NCBI GenBank assembly: GCA_002364735.1
Contig: DEZB01000069.1
Coordinates: 1-64,000 of the forward strand
Origin: Bacteroidales bacterium UBA3143
GTDB taxonomy: Bacteria > Bacteroidota > Bacteroidia > Bacteroidales > Dysgonomonadaceae
Reading direction: 5' to 3'
Length of the DNA: 64,000 nt
Positions 54,431 to 63,028 of this stretch are shown here, piece after piece (the first letter of the stretch is position 1; each line of letters starts with the position of its first letter). Position numbers and translations under genes: made by a program. The notes below the pieces were generated by a model. It ran no database searches. It was not told the DNA's origin and saw only the letters and a program-made list of their open reading frames with translations.

Positions 54431-55291
54431 ATGGCTAAATACAATAAAATGGATATTGAAGGATTACTGGTAAAGTTTGAGCAAAAACTTATATTACAAC
54501 GTTACAGTCCAAGCTCAATTCGGAATTACAAAAGTGCAGTGAGAAGTTTTCTTGAAATTGCAGAAAAGAAATTCTCTCATCCTAATGAGTTGGACGAAAT
54601 ATCAATTGAAAAGTATGTTTTGTGGAAAGTTCAAAGACACAAAATTGGTAGTTCACAACAGCGGATGATTGTAGCTTCAATAGATAAGTTTTACGCTTCG
54701 ATATACAATAAGAAGCTAAATATTAAACATCTCTATCCTACTCGTAAATCGTACTCTCTGCCAAATTATCTGACAATAAATGAAGTGAAAACACTGATTA
54801 GAAGCTTGGAGAATATCAAACACAGGTGTATAATTAAATTACTGTATGGATCTGGCTTGCGACTAAGCGAACTGCTTCACCTGAAAGTGACTGACATTGA
54901 TTCTGAAAGTATGATCATACATATAAAAAACTCAAAAGGCAATAAAGATAGAGTTGTGATGTTGTCTAAAGCTTTATTAGAAGAATTGCGCATTTACTTT
55001 ATAAAATATAAACCAGTCGACTTTTTATTTGAAGGTCAGTCCGGCGGGATGTATTCCCCTAAATCTGTACAAGTGATTGTAAAGAATGCGTCATCAAAAG
55101 CTGGAATCAAGAAAAAAGTAACTCCCCATACATTAAGACACAGTTTTGCAACTCATCTGTTGGAAGCTGGAACTGACATACGTTTCATTCAACAACTGTT
55201 AGGTCATAATTCCATAAAAACTACGGAAATTTACACCCATATTGCTGATGTAACGAAGTCTAAAATAAAGAGTCCACTCGATTTGCTATAA
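54431..55291 (+). CDS. Tyrosine recombinase (compact integron-type integrase candidate)
   Basis: The 286-residue protein has an N-terminal SAM-like core-binding domain (about 10-95) and a C-terminal catalytic domain. The catalytic residues are Arg144 in SGLRLSEL, Lys169 in NSKGNKDR, His233 and Arg236 in TPHTLRHSF, His259 in LLGHN, and Tyr268 in TTEIYTHI. The end SKIKSPLDLL resembles the C-terminus of integron integrases. The stretch between Lys169 and His233 is too short to hold the roughly 30-residue insertion of classical IntI. Its place and orientation, divergent from an attC array, are those of an integron integrase. The start is ATG at 54431. Confidence 0.85.
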   Translation: MAKYNKMDIEGLLVKFEQKLILQRYSPSSIRNYKSAVRSFLEIAEKKFSHPNELDEISIEKYVLWKVQRHKIGSSQQRMIVASIDKFYASIYNKKLNIKHLYPTRKSYSLPNYLTINEVKTLIRSLENIKHRCIIKLLYGSGLRLSELLHLKVTDIDSESMIIHIKNSKGNKDRVVMLSKALLEELRIYFIKYKPVDFLFEGQSGGMYSPKSVQVIVKNASSKAGIKKKVTPHTLRHSFATHLLEAGTDIRFIQQLLGHNSIKTTEIYTHIADVTKSKIKSPLDLL

Positions 55292-55404
55292 TATCATATT
55301 AAAAAAACTGCAACACCTACCCAATACTGCTTATATTATATGTGAACCAATGGCCACTGAATAACAATCTTTTATAAAAGCTTTTTAGAATGAACATTTT
55401 ATAT

Positions 55405-55412
55405 TAATTTTG
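55405..55412 (+). promoter_or_regulatory. -7 box for the mutA operon
   Basis: TAATTTTG matches TAnnTTTG. Transcription would begin near 55419 and give a leader of about 110 bases. Confidence 0.5.
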
Positions 55413-55425
55413 TAGGCATTGTCTA

Positions 55426-55469
55426 AGAGCCACTCTCTAATTGATTAAAGCAGTTGGCTCTACTTTTTT
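55426..55469 (+). promoter_or_regulatory. Terminator-like hairpin in the mutA leader
   Basis: AGAGCCACT (55426-55434) pairs with AGTTGGCTCT (55452-55461), with one bulged base, and is followed by TTTTTT (55464-55469). If transcription begins near 55419, this could act as an attenuator before mutA. It does not resemble a known riboswitch, including cobalamin ones. Confidence 0.5.
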
Positions 55470-55529
55470 ATGACCCAATAATATAGAAAAAAATATATTA
55501 ACCCAACATTATAAATAATAAAAACAATT

Positions 55530-57431
55530 ATGAGTAAATCGAAAGAAAAACTTTTCACCGATTTTCCACCGGTTACCACTGAAGAGTGGATGAAAAGAGT
55601 AACCGCCGACCTCAAAGGCGCTGACTTTGAAAGAAGATTGGTGTGGAAAACTAACGAAGGTTTTAATTTAAATCCTTTTTATCGCAATGAAGACATTGAA
55701 AACCTCGAATGGAATGATAGCCTTCCAGGAAAATTTCCATATGTCAGAGGCACAAAAGCTGATAACAATTGGTATGTGCGTCAAAATATTGATGTAAAAG
55801 ATTTCGCTGAGGCTAATAAACAAGCCTTGATGCTATTGGAGAAAAAAGGAGTTACAGCTTTAGGCTTCAACATTGCAAATGGACTAACTGCCGACAACAT
55901 TACCACTTTGTTGAAAGACATCCATCCAGAAATGGTAGAACTAAACTTTCAAACTTGCATCAACTCCACCTTAAAGCTAACAAAGTTAGTGGTTGAGCAT
56001 ATAACCAGTTTGGGTGTTAATGTTATGGAATGTCATGGTTCTATCGAACATGATCCATTCCGTAAGATATTCAAGTTAGGAAAAGATGCTTCGGAATGGA
56101 AAGAAGAAGCTGTAGCAATTGTGAAAGCATCTGCACCACTACCTCGCTACAGAGTAATATCAGTAACAGGTGATCAATTTGCGGACGCAGGAGCCTACTT
56201 GTTTCAAGAACTTGGTTACAGTTTGGCATATGGAAATCAGATTTTGAGCATGCTTATTGAAGAAGGTGTAGAACCGACAATGGCGGCAAAAAAGATAAAA
56301 TTTAATTTAGGAGTAGGAACCAACTATTTTATGGAGATTGCTAAGTTTCGTGCAGCTCGTTGGTTGTGGGCCGAAATTGTAAAAGCTTATAAAGCAAAAT
56401 GTCCTCACGAGTGTGATAACCATGCTGAAGATGGAACTTGTCAATGTGCAGCTAAGATAAATGTACATGCTATTACTTCAAACTTCAATTCAACTGTTTA
56501 TGATGCTTATGTAAACTTATTGCGCACACAAACTGAAGCAATGTCAGCTACATTAGGAGGAGTCGATTCGCTAACGGTTCGACCATTCAATCATGCTTAT
56601 CAAAGTGCAACAGATTTCACCAATCGTTTAGCTGTTAATCAGCAACTATTATTGAAAGAAGAAAGCCATTTCGATAAAGTAATTGATCCAGGTGCAGGTT
56701 CATATTACATTGAAACATTGACCAAGTCACTTGGAGAAGAAGCTTGGAGATTATTCTTAGAAATTGATAAGGAAGGATTTTACAATTCATTAAAAGCTGG
56801 AACAATACAAGATAAAATAAATGAATCTGCCGAAGCTCGTTTTGAAGCAGCTGCTAAAAGAAAAGAAGTTCTATTAGGAACCAATCAATATCCAAGCTTT
56901 GGAGAAAAAGTAAAAGAGAAGTTAGAAGAAAACTATAGCTCAATGGATGAGTGTGGTTGTGGAACTAATGAAGAAACTCCATTGAAGAAATTAAACACGG
57001 TTCGATTGGCTCAGCCTTACGAGGAAGTTCGTTTAGCAACTGAACGTAGTGGTAAAACTCCTAAAGCTTTCATGTTGACCATTGGCAACTTAGCCATGAG
57101 ATTGGCACGCTCTCAATTTTCAGGAAATTTCTTAGCAAGCGCAGGATATGATATCATAGATAACTTAGGATTTGACACTATAGAAGAAGGTGTGAAAGCA
57201 GCTCGTGAGAAAAATGCTGACATCATTGTTCTATGTTCAAGTGACGATGAATATGCAACATTGGCTCCTGAAGCTTACAAGCTTATTAAAGGTAAAGAAA
57301 TATTTATTGTAGCAGGAGCTCCAAAATGTGCTGATGATTTGAAAGCTCAAGGAATAGAATATTTTATTAATGTTAGAAGCAACGTATTAGAGATGTTGAC
57401 TCAGTTCAATGCTTTATTAGGAATAAAATAA
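55530..57431 (+). CDS. mutA: Methylmalonyl-CoA mutase small (beta) subunit
   Basis: The 633-residue protein is the non-catalytic partner of MutB. It has a TIM-barrel half and a B12-binding-like half in which the DxHxxG motif is lost, as usual for this subunit. An insertion near residues 288-310 contains four cysteines (Cys291, Cys295, Cys304, Cys306) that could bind a metal. The stretch GVGTNYFMEIAKFRAARWLW is typical. Together with MutB it interconverts succinyl-CoA and methylmalonyl-CoA in the propionate pathway. The next gene starts 3 bases later. Confidence 0.9.
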   Translation: MSKSKEKLFTDFPPVTTEEWMKRVTADLKGADFERRLVWKTNEGFNLNPFYRNEDIENLEWNDSLPGKFPYVRGTKADNNWYVRQNIDVKDFAEANKQALMLLEKKGVTALGFNIANGLTADNITTLLKDIHPEMVELNFQTCINSTLKLTKLVVEHITSLGVNVMECHGSIEHDPFRKIFKLGKDASEWKEEAVAIVKASAPLPRYRVISVTGDQFADAGAYLFQELGYSLAYGNQILSMLIEEGVEPTMAAKKIKFNLGVGTNYFMEIAKFRAARWLWAEIVKAYKAKCPHECDNHAEDGTCQCAAKINVHAITSNFNSTVYDAYVNLLRTQTEAMSATLGGVDSLTVRPFNHAYQSATDFTNRLAVNQQLLLKEESHFDKVIDPGAGSYYIETLTKSLGEEAWRLFLEIDKEGFYNSLKAGTIQDKINESAEARFEAAAKRKEVLLGTNQYPSFGEKVKEKLEENYSSMDECGCGTNEETPLKKLNTVRLAQPYEEVRLATERSGKTPKAFMLTIGNLAMRLARSQFSGNFLASAGYDIIDNLGFDTIEEGVKAAREKNADIIVLCSSDDEYATLAPEAYKLIKGKEIFIVAGAPKCADDLKAQGIEYFINVRSNVLEMLTQFNALLGIK

Positions 57432-57434
57432 ACA

Positions 57435-58352
57435 ATGAACAAAAAGCAACACATAAAAAACTGGTTAATTGCCATGCATCCTTGGTCATTTCCGGCCTCT
57501 GCTATGCCTGCACTTATAGCATTCACTTTTGTCTTTTATTCATACAGTAGAGGTGTCATAACTGACATAAACTGGATTAATGGAGTACTGGCAATAGTGG
57601 GAGCAGTTATTTTTCATGCTGCAGGTAATTTAATTGGAGATTACTATGATTTTATTTATGAAGTTGATGGTGAGAAGAAAACTGGACCTGTACGCCTATT
57701 AGTAACGGGATATTTTAAACCAAAAACTATCCTGATTTACTCTTTTGTCGTACTTTTAGTAGGAATTATTTTGGGTATATATTTAATCACTCAATCTGGT
57801 TTCTCTCTTTTTTATATCGGTTTGGCAGGTATACTTAGTGTATTTTTCTATTATAGACTAAAATACATCGCATTGGGCGAGGTGGTTATTTTTATATCTT
57901 TCAGTCAGCTTGTAGCCCTGGGAGTTGTGTATACAATGACCAGCCAAATTATTTGGAGTAGCCTTTTGGTTGTAGCACCCGTTGGAATGTTGATAGTAGG
58001 TATTTTACACGCAAACAACACCCGCGATTTGGTCTTAGACAAAGCAGCTGGCATTCATACTCAAGCAATAAAACTGGGTATAGAAGGTTCAAAAATTCTT
58101 TATCAGTCATTATTATTAGCTCCCTATGTATTGGTTGCAATCATTGTAATGGCTGAATTGCTACATTCTCTTAGTTTTCTTGTGTTGCTCTCCTTTCCAA
58201 TAGCGCTTTCTAACATAAAAAAAATAAAGCAGGTGCGTTTAGACACATTGCACGAAATCAAAACATTAGATGTTGCGACCTCAAAGTTGGTTGCTATATT
58301 TAGTATATTATTGATTCTTGGAAATGTGATTGGAAGCATCATATTAAATTAA
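57435..58352 (+). CDS. UbiA-family prenyltransferase (MenA-like)
   Basis: The 305-residue membrane protein has about eight helices. The two prenyl-diphosphate-binding motifs are NLIGDYYDF (about 65-73) and NNTRDLVLD (about 194-202). This matches 1,4-dihydroxy-2-naphthoate polyprenyltransferase (MenA) and related enzymes that attach a prenyl chain in menaquinone synthesis. It lies between mutA (3-bp gap) and mutB (71-bp gap), an unusual place for such a gene. It may be a second MenA homologue with another role. Confidence 0.82.
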   Translation: MNKKQHIKNWLIAMHPWSFPASAMPALIAFTFVFYSYSRGVITDINWINGVLAIVGAVIFHAAGNLIGDYYDFIYEVDGEKKTGPVRLLVTGYFKPKTILIYSFVVLLVGIILGIYLITQSGFSLFYIGLAGILSVFFYYRLKYIALGEVVIFISFSQLVALGVVYTMTSQIIWSSLLVVAPVGMLIVGILHANNTRDLVLDKAAGIHTQAIKLGIEGSKILYQSLLLAPYVLVAIIVMAELLHSLSFLVLLSFPIALSNIKKIKQVRLDTLHEIKTLDVATSKLVAIFSILLILGNVIGSIILN

Positions 58353-58423
58353 AATATTCAAAAAGACTATAAGCTTATTATCAATCTCAATTTTGAAAAG
58401 CTTAAAACAAAATCTACAAAATA

Positions 58424-60574
58424 ATGAAACCAAATTTTAAAGAAATAGATATAAATTCAGACAGCTTTGCACAAAAAACAAAAGTGGCAGAGTGGACTGA
58501 AAAAAATGAAACAAATCCTGATTGGTTAACGGCAGAGTTAATTCCAGTAAAACCATTGTATACAAAAGAAGATTTGGAAGGGATGGAGCATTTAGAATAT
58601 GCTGCTGGTGTTCCTCCATTCTTGCGTGGTCCATACTCTACTATGTATGCCATGCGTCCATGGACAATTCGTCAATATGCTGGTTTTTCTACTGCTGAAG
58701 AATCAAACGCTTTTTATCGTCGAAACTTAGCAGCAGGACAAAAAGGATTGTCAGTTGCATTTGATTTGCCTACTCACCGTGGCTACGATGCCGATCATGA
58801 ACGTGTTACGGGCGATGTTGGTAAAGCAGGTGTTTCTATCTGCTCTATCGAAGATATGAAAGTACTATTTGATCAGATACCTCTCAACGAGATGTCAGTA
58901 TCAATGACAATGAATGGTGCAGTACTTCCTATTCTGGCATTCTACATTGTTGCGGCACAAGAGCAAGGAGCTGAATTGCATGAAATGACTGGTACAATTC
59001 AAAATGATATTTTGAAAGAGTTCATGGTGCGTAATACCTATATATACCCACCAAGTTTCTCAATGAAGATTATTGCCGATATTTTTGAGTTTACTTCTCA
59101 AAAAATGCCACGTTTTAACTCAATCTCCATTTCGGGCTATCACATGCAAGAAGCAGGTGCAACAGCTGACATTGAATTAGCCTATACATTGGCCGATGGT
59201 ATGGAGTATTTGCGTGCAGGTATTGAAGCAGGTATTGATGTTGATGCATTTGCACCGCGTTTATCATTTTTCTGGGGTATTGGCATGAATCATTTCATGG
59301 AGATAGCCAAGATGCGTGCTGCTCGTTTGTTATGGGCAAAGATTGTAAAAAGCTTTGGCGCAAAAAATCCAAAATCGTTGGCTCTTCGTACACACAGTCA
59401 AACATCAGGATGGTCGCTCACAGAGCAAGATCCATATAATAATGTTGGACGCACATGTATTGAAGCTATGGCAGCTGTTTTGGGTCATACTCAATCTTTG
59501 CACACCAATGCATTGGATGAAGCTATTGCATTACCTACAGATTTCTCGGCACGTATTGCTCGTAATACTCAAATATACATACAAGAAGAAACTTCTGTTA
59601 CAAAACATGTTGATCCATGGGCAGGATCATACTATGTGGAGTCGCTAACGCAAGAATTAGTTGACAAAGCATGGGCACACATTCAAGAAGTAGAAAGTTT
59701 GGGCGGAATGGCAAAAGCTATTGAAACTGGAATTCCTAAAATGCGTATTGAAGAGGCTGCTGCACGCACACAAGCACGTGTTGATGCTGGCAAGCAAACA
59801 ATAATAGGTATTAATAAATATCGTCTCGATAAAGAAGATCCTATTGATATTCTTGAAGTTGACAATACAGAAGTTCGCAAACAACAAATTGCTCGATTGG
59901 AAAAACTTAGAGCAAATCGTGACGATGCAGCTGTAAAAAAAGCATTGGCTGACATCACAAAATGTACTGAAACAGGAGAAGGTAACCTTTTAGAATTAGC
60001 TGTTGAAGCTGCACGAGTACGTGCTTCTTTGGGTGAAATATCTGATGCATGTGAAGCAGTAGCAGGACGTTATAAAGCAATAATTAGAACAATATCAGGA
60101 GTGTATTCATCAGAAACAAAATCAGATCCCACTTTCCAAGAGGCAAGTGCTCTGGCAGATAAATTTGCAAAGAAAGAAGGAAGGCAACCACGTATAATGA
60201 TTGCCAAGATGGGTCAGGACGGACACGATCGTGGGGCGAAGGTAGTGGCTACAGGTTATGCCGATTGCGGCTTTGATGTGGACATGGGACCATTATTCCA
60301 AACACCAGCCGAAGCTGCTCGACAAGCAGTTGAAAATGATGTGCATGTGTTGGGGGTTTCTTCTCTTGCCGCAGGTCACAAAACGTTGATACCAGAAGTA
60401 ATGGCTGAATTGGTAAAATTGGGTCGACCCGACATTTTGGTTATTGCTGGTGGAGTTATTCCAGCACAAGATTACGACTTCTTGTACAAAGAGGGAGTAG
60501 CCGCCATCTTTGGTCCAGGAACCTCTGTAACCAAAGCAGCTGTTGATATTCTAAGTATACTATTAGAAGAGTAG
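58424..60574 (+). CDS. mutB: Methylmalonyl-CoA mutase large (alpha) subunit
   Basis: The 716-residue protein is the catalytic subunit. It has the substrate-binding TIM barrel (about 50-480, with GLSVAFDLPTHRGYD and NALDEAIALPTDFSARIARNTQ seen in parts). The C-terminal cobalamin domain carries DGHDRG with the cobalt-ligand His601, then SSLAAGH and IAGGVIP. It uses adenosylcobalamin to rearrange succinyl-CoA to methylmalonyl-CoA. It ends the mutA-ubiA-mutB operon at a strong terminator. Confidence 0.97.
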   Translation: MKPNFKEIDINSDSFAQKTKVAEWTEKNETNPDWLTAELIPVKPLYTKEDLEGMEHLEYAAGVPPFLRGPYSTMYAMRPWTIRQYAGFSTAEESNAFYRRNLAAGQKGLSVAFDLPTHRGYDADHERVTGDVGKAGVSICSIEDMKVLFDQIPLNEMSVSMTMNGAVLPILAFYIVAAQEQGAELHEMTGTIQNDILKEFMVRNTYIYPPSFSMKIIADIFEFTSQKMPRFNSISISGYHMQEAGATADIELAYTLADGMEYLRAGIEAGIDVDAFAPRLSFFWGIGMNHFMEIAKMRAARLLWAKIVKSFGAKNPKSLALRTHSQTSGWSLTEQDPYNNVGRTCIEAMAAVLGHTQSLHTNALDEAIALPTDFSARIARNTQIYIQEETSVTKHVDPWAGSYYVESLTQELVDKAWAHIQEVESLGGMAKAIETGIPKMRIEEAAARTQARVDAGKQTIIGINKYRLDKEDPIDILEVDNTEVRKQQIARLEKLRANRDDAAVKKALADITKCTETGEGNLLELAVEAARVRASLGEISDACEAVAGRYKAIIRTISGVYSSETKSDPTFQEASALADKFAKKEGRQPRIMIAKMGQDGHDRGAKVVATGYADCGFDVDMGPLFQTPAEAARQAVENDVHVLGVSSLAAGHKTLIPEVMAELVKLGRPDILVIAGGVIPAQDYDFLYKEGVAAIFGPGTSVTKAAVDILSILLEE

Positions 60575-60613
60575 TCTTCATTTATAAGTTAGATGTACTC
60601 AATCTATTATATT

Positions 60614-60653
60614 AACCGCTCTGTTTTCGAATAAAAAACAGAGCGGTTTTTTT
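60614..60653 (+). terminator. Strong terminator after mutB
   Basis: A 14-bp perfect stem (60614-60627 with 60635-60648, core ACCGCTCTG/CAGAGCGGT) with a 7-base loop is followed by a T-run to 60653. Confidence 0.95.
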
Positions 60654-60800
60654 GGTGTGCTAAAAAAAACATTAGAGATCAACTTATCTTATTACTTTCC
60701 ATTTTCACGCAATAAAATTATGAATATCACAAAACATTACAGCGCAATATATGTTTCATATTGACAATTAGTTGAAGTGTGAATAATTGTCACAAAATCT

Positions 60801-60829
60801 TTTGATTAATAATAAAATTTTTATCTTTG
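60801..60829 (+). promoter_or_regulatory. Bacteroidota promoter for the KAS III-like gene
   Basis: TTTG at 60801-60804 and TATCTTTG at 60822-60829 match the -33 and -7 boxes with a 17-base spacer. The start codon is 38 bases downstream. Confidence 0.6.
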
Positions 60830-60866
60830 TCCTATTGATATGGGTTAATACAAAAACAAACTAAAT

Positions 60867-61955
60867 ATGAAGAAAATATACAGCGTTATTACTGGAACAG
60901 GAAGTTATGTCCCTGAAAAGAAAGTGACTAATGACGATTTTTTATCTCACGAATTTTACGATTCCTCTGGAGTAAAATTAGCTAATCCTAATAGAGAGAT
61001 TGTTGACAAGTTTCTTGAAATTACAACTATCGCCGAAAGAAGGCATGTAGAAGATGACCACACAACTTCAGATTTGGGTTTTTTGGCAGCTCAAAAAGCT
61101 ATTGAAGATGCTGGCATTGACAAAGAAGATTTAGACTACATTATATTTGCGCACAACTTCGGCGATACGCATGTTGACAATAATCGAATTGATATTTGTC
61201 CGAGTTTAGCTGCCAGAGTGAAACAAAAATTAGGTATTAAGAATCCTTACTCTGTAGCTTACGATATATTGTTTGGCTGTCCTGGGTGGGTACAAGGAGT
61301 AATTCAAGCCGATTATTATATTAAGTCGGGTGATGCTAAAAAAATATTAGTGATTGGTGGTGAAATATTGTCACGCATTTCAGATCCACATGATAGAGAC
61401 AGCCTTATTTATGCTGATGGGGCAGGGGCAACTATCATAGAAGCTCGTGAAAGTGATGTTCCTGTAGGCATTCTTGGTCACAATTCAAGAACTGATGCTT
61501 TGCACTATGCTCAAATGTTGCACCTTGAAAAATCATTTAAGAAAGAAGAAGCTGAAAAGAATAATCTTTACTTGAAAATGAATGGTCGCAGACTTTATAT
61601 GTACGCATTAGAAAACGTACCTACAACTATTAAAGCAGGTTTAGACAAACTGAATATATCAATTGATGAAATTAAAAAAATACTCATTCATCAAGCAAAT
61701 GGCAAAATGGACGATGCAATACTTAAACGTCTGTACAATCTCTATGGATATGACAAAGCTCCCGATGATGTAATGCCTATGACAATTTCTTGGTTAGGTA
61801 ATTCGTCCGTGGCAACACTTCCAACTTTGTATGACTTGGTGTTGCGTGAAGCAGTAACTCCACATCAAATAAATGGTGGAGATACTATCGTATTTGCATC
61901 CGTAGGGGCGGGCATGAACATTAATAGTTTTGTTTACAAATTGCCTGAGGCATAA
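60867..61955 (+). CDS. 3-oxoacyl-ACP synthase III (FabH/KAS III) family protein
   Basis: The 362-residue protein has the thiolase-fold catalytic triad Cys138 (FGCPGW), His275 (HQANGK) and Asn312 (LGNSSVA). FabH starts fatty acid synthesis by joining acetyl-CoA and malonyl-ACP. This protein is longer than typical FabH (about 320) and has an insertion before the His, so a specialised role with another acyl donor is possible. It is a single gene ending at a bidirectional terminator. Confidence 0.85.
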   Translation: MKKIYSVITGTGSYVPEKKVTNDDFLSHEFYDSSGVKLANPNREIVDKFLEITTIAERRHVEDDHTTSDLGFLAAQKAIEDAGIDKEDLDYIIFAHNFGDTHVDNNRIDICPSLAARVKQKLGIKNPYSVAYDILFGCPGWVQGVIQADYYIKSGDAKKILVIGGEILSRISDPHDRDSLIYADGAGATIIEARESDVPVGILGHNSRTDALHYAQMLHLEKSFKKEEAEKNNLYLKMNGRRLYMYALENVPTTIKAGLDKLNISIDEIKKILIHQANGKMDDAILKRLYNLYGYDKAPDDVMPMTISWLGNSSVATLPTLYDLVLREAVTPHQINGGDTIVFASVGAGMNINSFVYKLPEA

Positions 61956-62005
61956 AATAAAACCCACTAACGAAATAAAAACTCACTAAATTATTAAAGA
62001 TATAA

Positions 62006-62037
62006 AAAAGAGTGCTTTCTCTAAAGAGCACTCTTTT
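62006..62037. terminator. Bidirectional terminator
   Basis: AAAAGAGTGCT (62006-62016) and AGCACTCTTTT (62027-62037) form a perfect 11-bp stem between two convergent genes. Confidence 0.9.
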
Positions 62038-62056
62038 CTATGTTAAAAACTTTGAT

Positions 62057-62578
62057 TTATTGTTGTTCTAAGTACGAAGCGTGACAATAGCCTTCTAATC
62101 CACTCTCAGTTTGAATTAGCCACCAATCGTCATTTACTTTTTCTACAAGTGTTAATGTTTCACCATGTGGAACTACAGCAATGACATGCTCTTGCACGCC
62201 AGGTTTACTGTGAATGTTCAACTTACCTTTACGTGTGGCAACTATCAATTGATTGGGATCTTTTTCAACAACGGGTGCTTCCACAACGGGAGGTGGTGGT
62301 GGAATTACCGTTATTTTATTTACAACCGATTTAATTCCGTCAACGGACATTACAGACGATTCCATTCTGCTTTTTGTAGCTTCGTCCTCTACTGTTCCAC
62401 TTAGTGTGGCAACCTTATCAACTACTGAAACGCTAACATCAGATGTGTTTGGACTGGAATTAATTATTTGAGTAGCTGTTTCTTCAAGATCCGAATCTTT
62501 CACATTGTCGCAACTGGTTAACCAAACACCCAAAACAAATATTAAAGATAAAACGGATAATAATTTAAACTTTTTCAT
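62057..62578 (-). CDS. Lipoprotein with BON and SH3 domains
   Basis: The 173-residue protein has a lipoprotein signal with Cys23 (WLTSC). A BON domain follows (about 30-92: ATLSGTVEDEATKSRMESSV), then a proline-rich linker (PPPPP). A bacterial SH3 domain ends the protein (about 110-170: LNIHSKPGVQEHVIAVVPHG). BON domains bind membranes or phospholipids, and SH3 domains often bind peptidoglycan. The protein probably sits in the envelope and links membrane to cell wall. It is a single gene. Confidence 0.88.
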   Translation of the reverse strand: MKKFKLLSVLSLIFVLGVWLTSCDNVKDSDLEETATQIINSSPNTSDVSVSVVDKVATLSGTVEDEATKSRMESSVMSVDGIKSVVNKITVIPPPPPVVEAPVVEKDPNQLIVATRKGKLNIHSKPGVQEHVIAVVPHGETLTLVEKVNDDWWLIQTESGLEGYCHASYLEQQ

Positions 62579-62971
62579 GACGTTTAGGTTTTAATTTTAA
62601 AATAATTACTTCTTTCTACACTTTTATAACAAGTGGGGTAGATGGATTGTTGTAATTAATTAGTGATTGCTAATATTTTTATGCTTATAATCGCAAATTA
62701 GGAATAACTTCTGAATTCTATTTAATCATAAAATGGAAGGGGGAGTAATCTATGAACTTTTTCATTCATGAATCTCTATCGGCTCTTGTTGCACCCACAA
62801 TTATATCATATATTTGAGAGCAAGCGCATGTTAAATATTCGTCAATCTACACATTTTCTTGCTTTACATTCTTTATTTATTTATTTTTGAACAACTTTTA
62901 TTCGTCATAGTTGTTTCAACATAGACAAGCTATATTTATATTTGGAGTATGGATATTTGGGGTATAGATAT
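62579..62971. other. Intergenic region without visible features
   Basis: I see no gene, repeat or clear promoter box in these 393 bases, which lie between two leftward genes. Confidence 0.5.
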
Positions 62972-63010
62972 AAAAAAGCCCCAATCACAGGAAAATCAGG
63001 GCTGTTTTTT
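62972..63010 (-). terminator. Terminator of the last gene
   Basis: AAAAAAGCCC (62972-62981) pairs with GGGCTGTTTTTT (62999-63010) around a 17-base loop, with one bulge. It lies 18 bases beyond the stop of the leftward gene. Confidence 0.8.
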
Positions 63011-63028
63011 TAAAGATTAATTTAATCG

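Larger units (their letters stand above)
46279..55291. mobile_element. Integron-like element: tyrosine recombinase, attI-like junction and three defence gene cassettes
   Basis: A rightward recombinase gene is divergent from three leftward genes. Each of these is followed by its own attC-like inverted repeat. Predicted crossovers (G^TT on the leftward strand) are at 54248/54249, 53248/53249, 51489/51490 and 46280/46281. They define cassettes of about 1.0 kb (HEPN protein), 1.76 kb (AAA-TOPRIM ATPase) and 5.2 kb (nuclease-STAND NTPase). The 5' end of each cassette is reverse-complementary to the inner box of its own attC and not to its neighbour's. This is expected only if each cassette once existed as a circle. 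The element sits between the creatininase-family gene and the mutA operon. Confidence 0.85.

Noticed and set aside
55292..55529. Possible cobalamin riboswitch before the mutA operon
   Set aside because: The leader is only about 110 bases, and I see no B12-box-like sequence or multi-stem structure; only one terminator-like hairpin is present.
46233..55529. Prophage or conjugative element as the source of the recombinase
   Set aside because: No phage structural, relaxase or transfer genes are present; the repeats fit cassette ends and not long att direct repeats.
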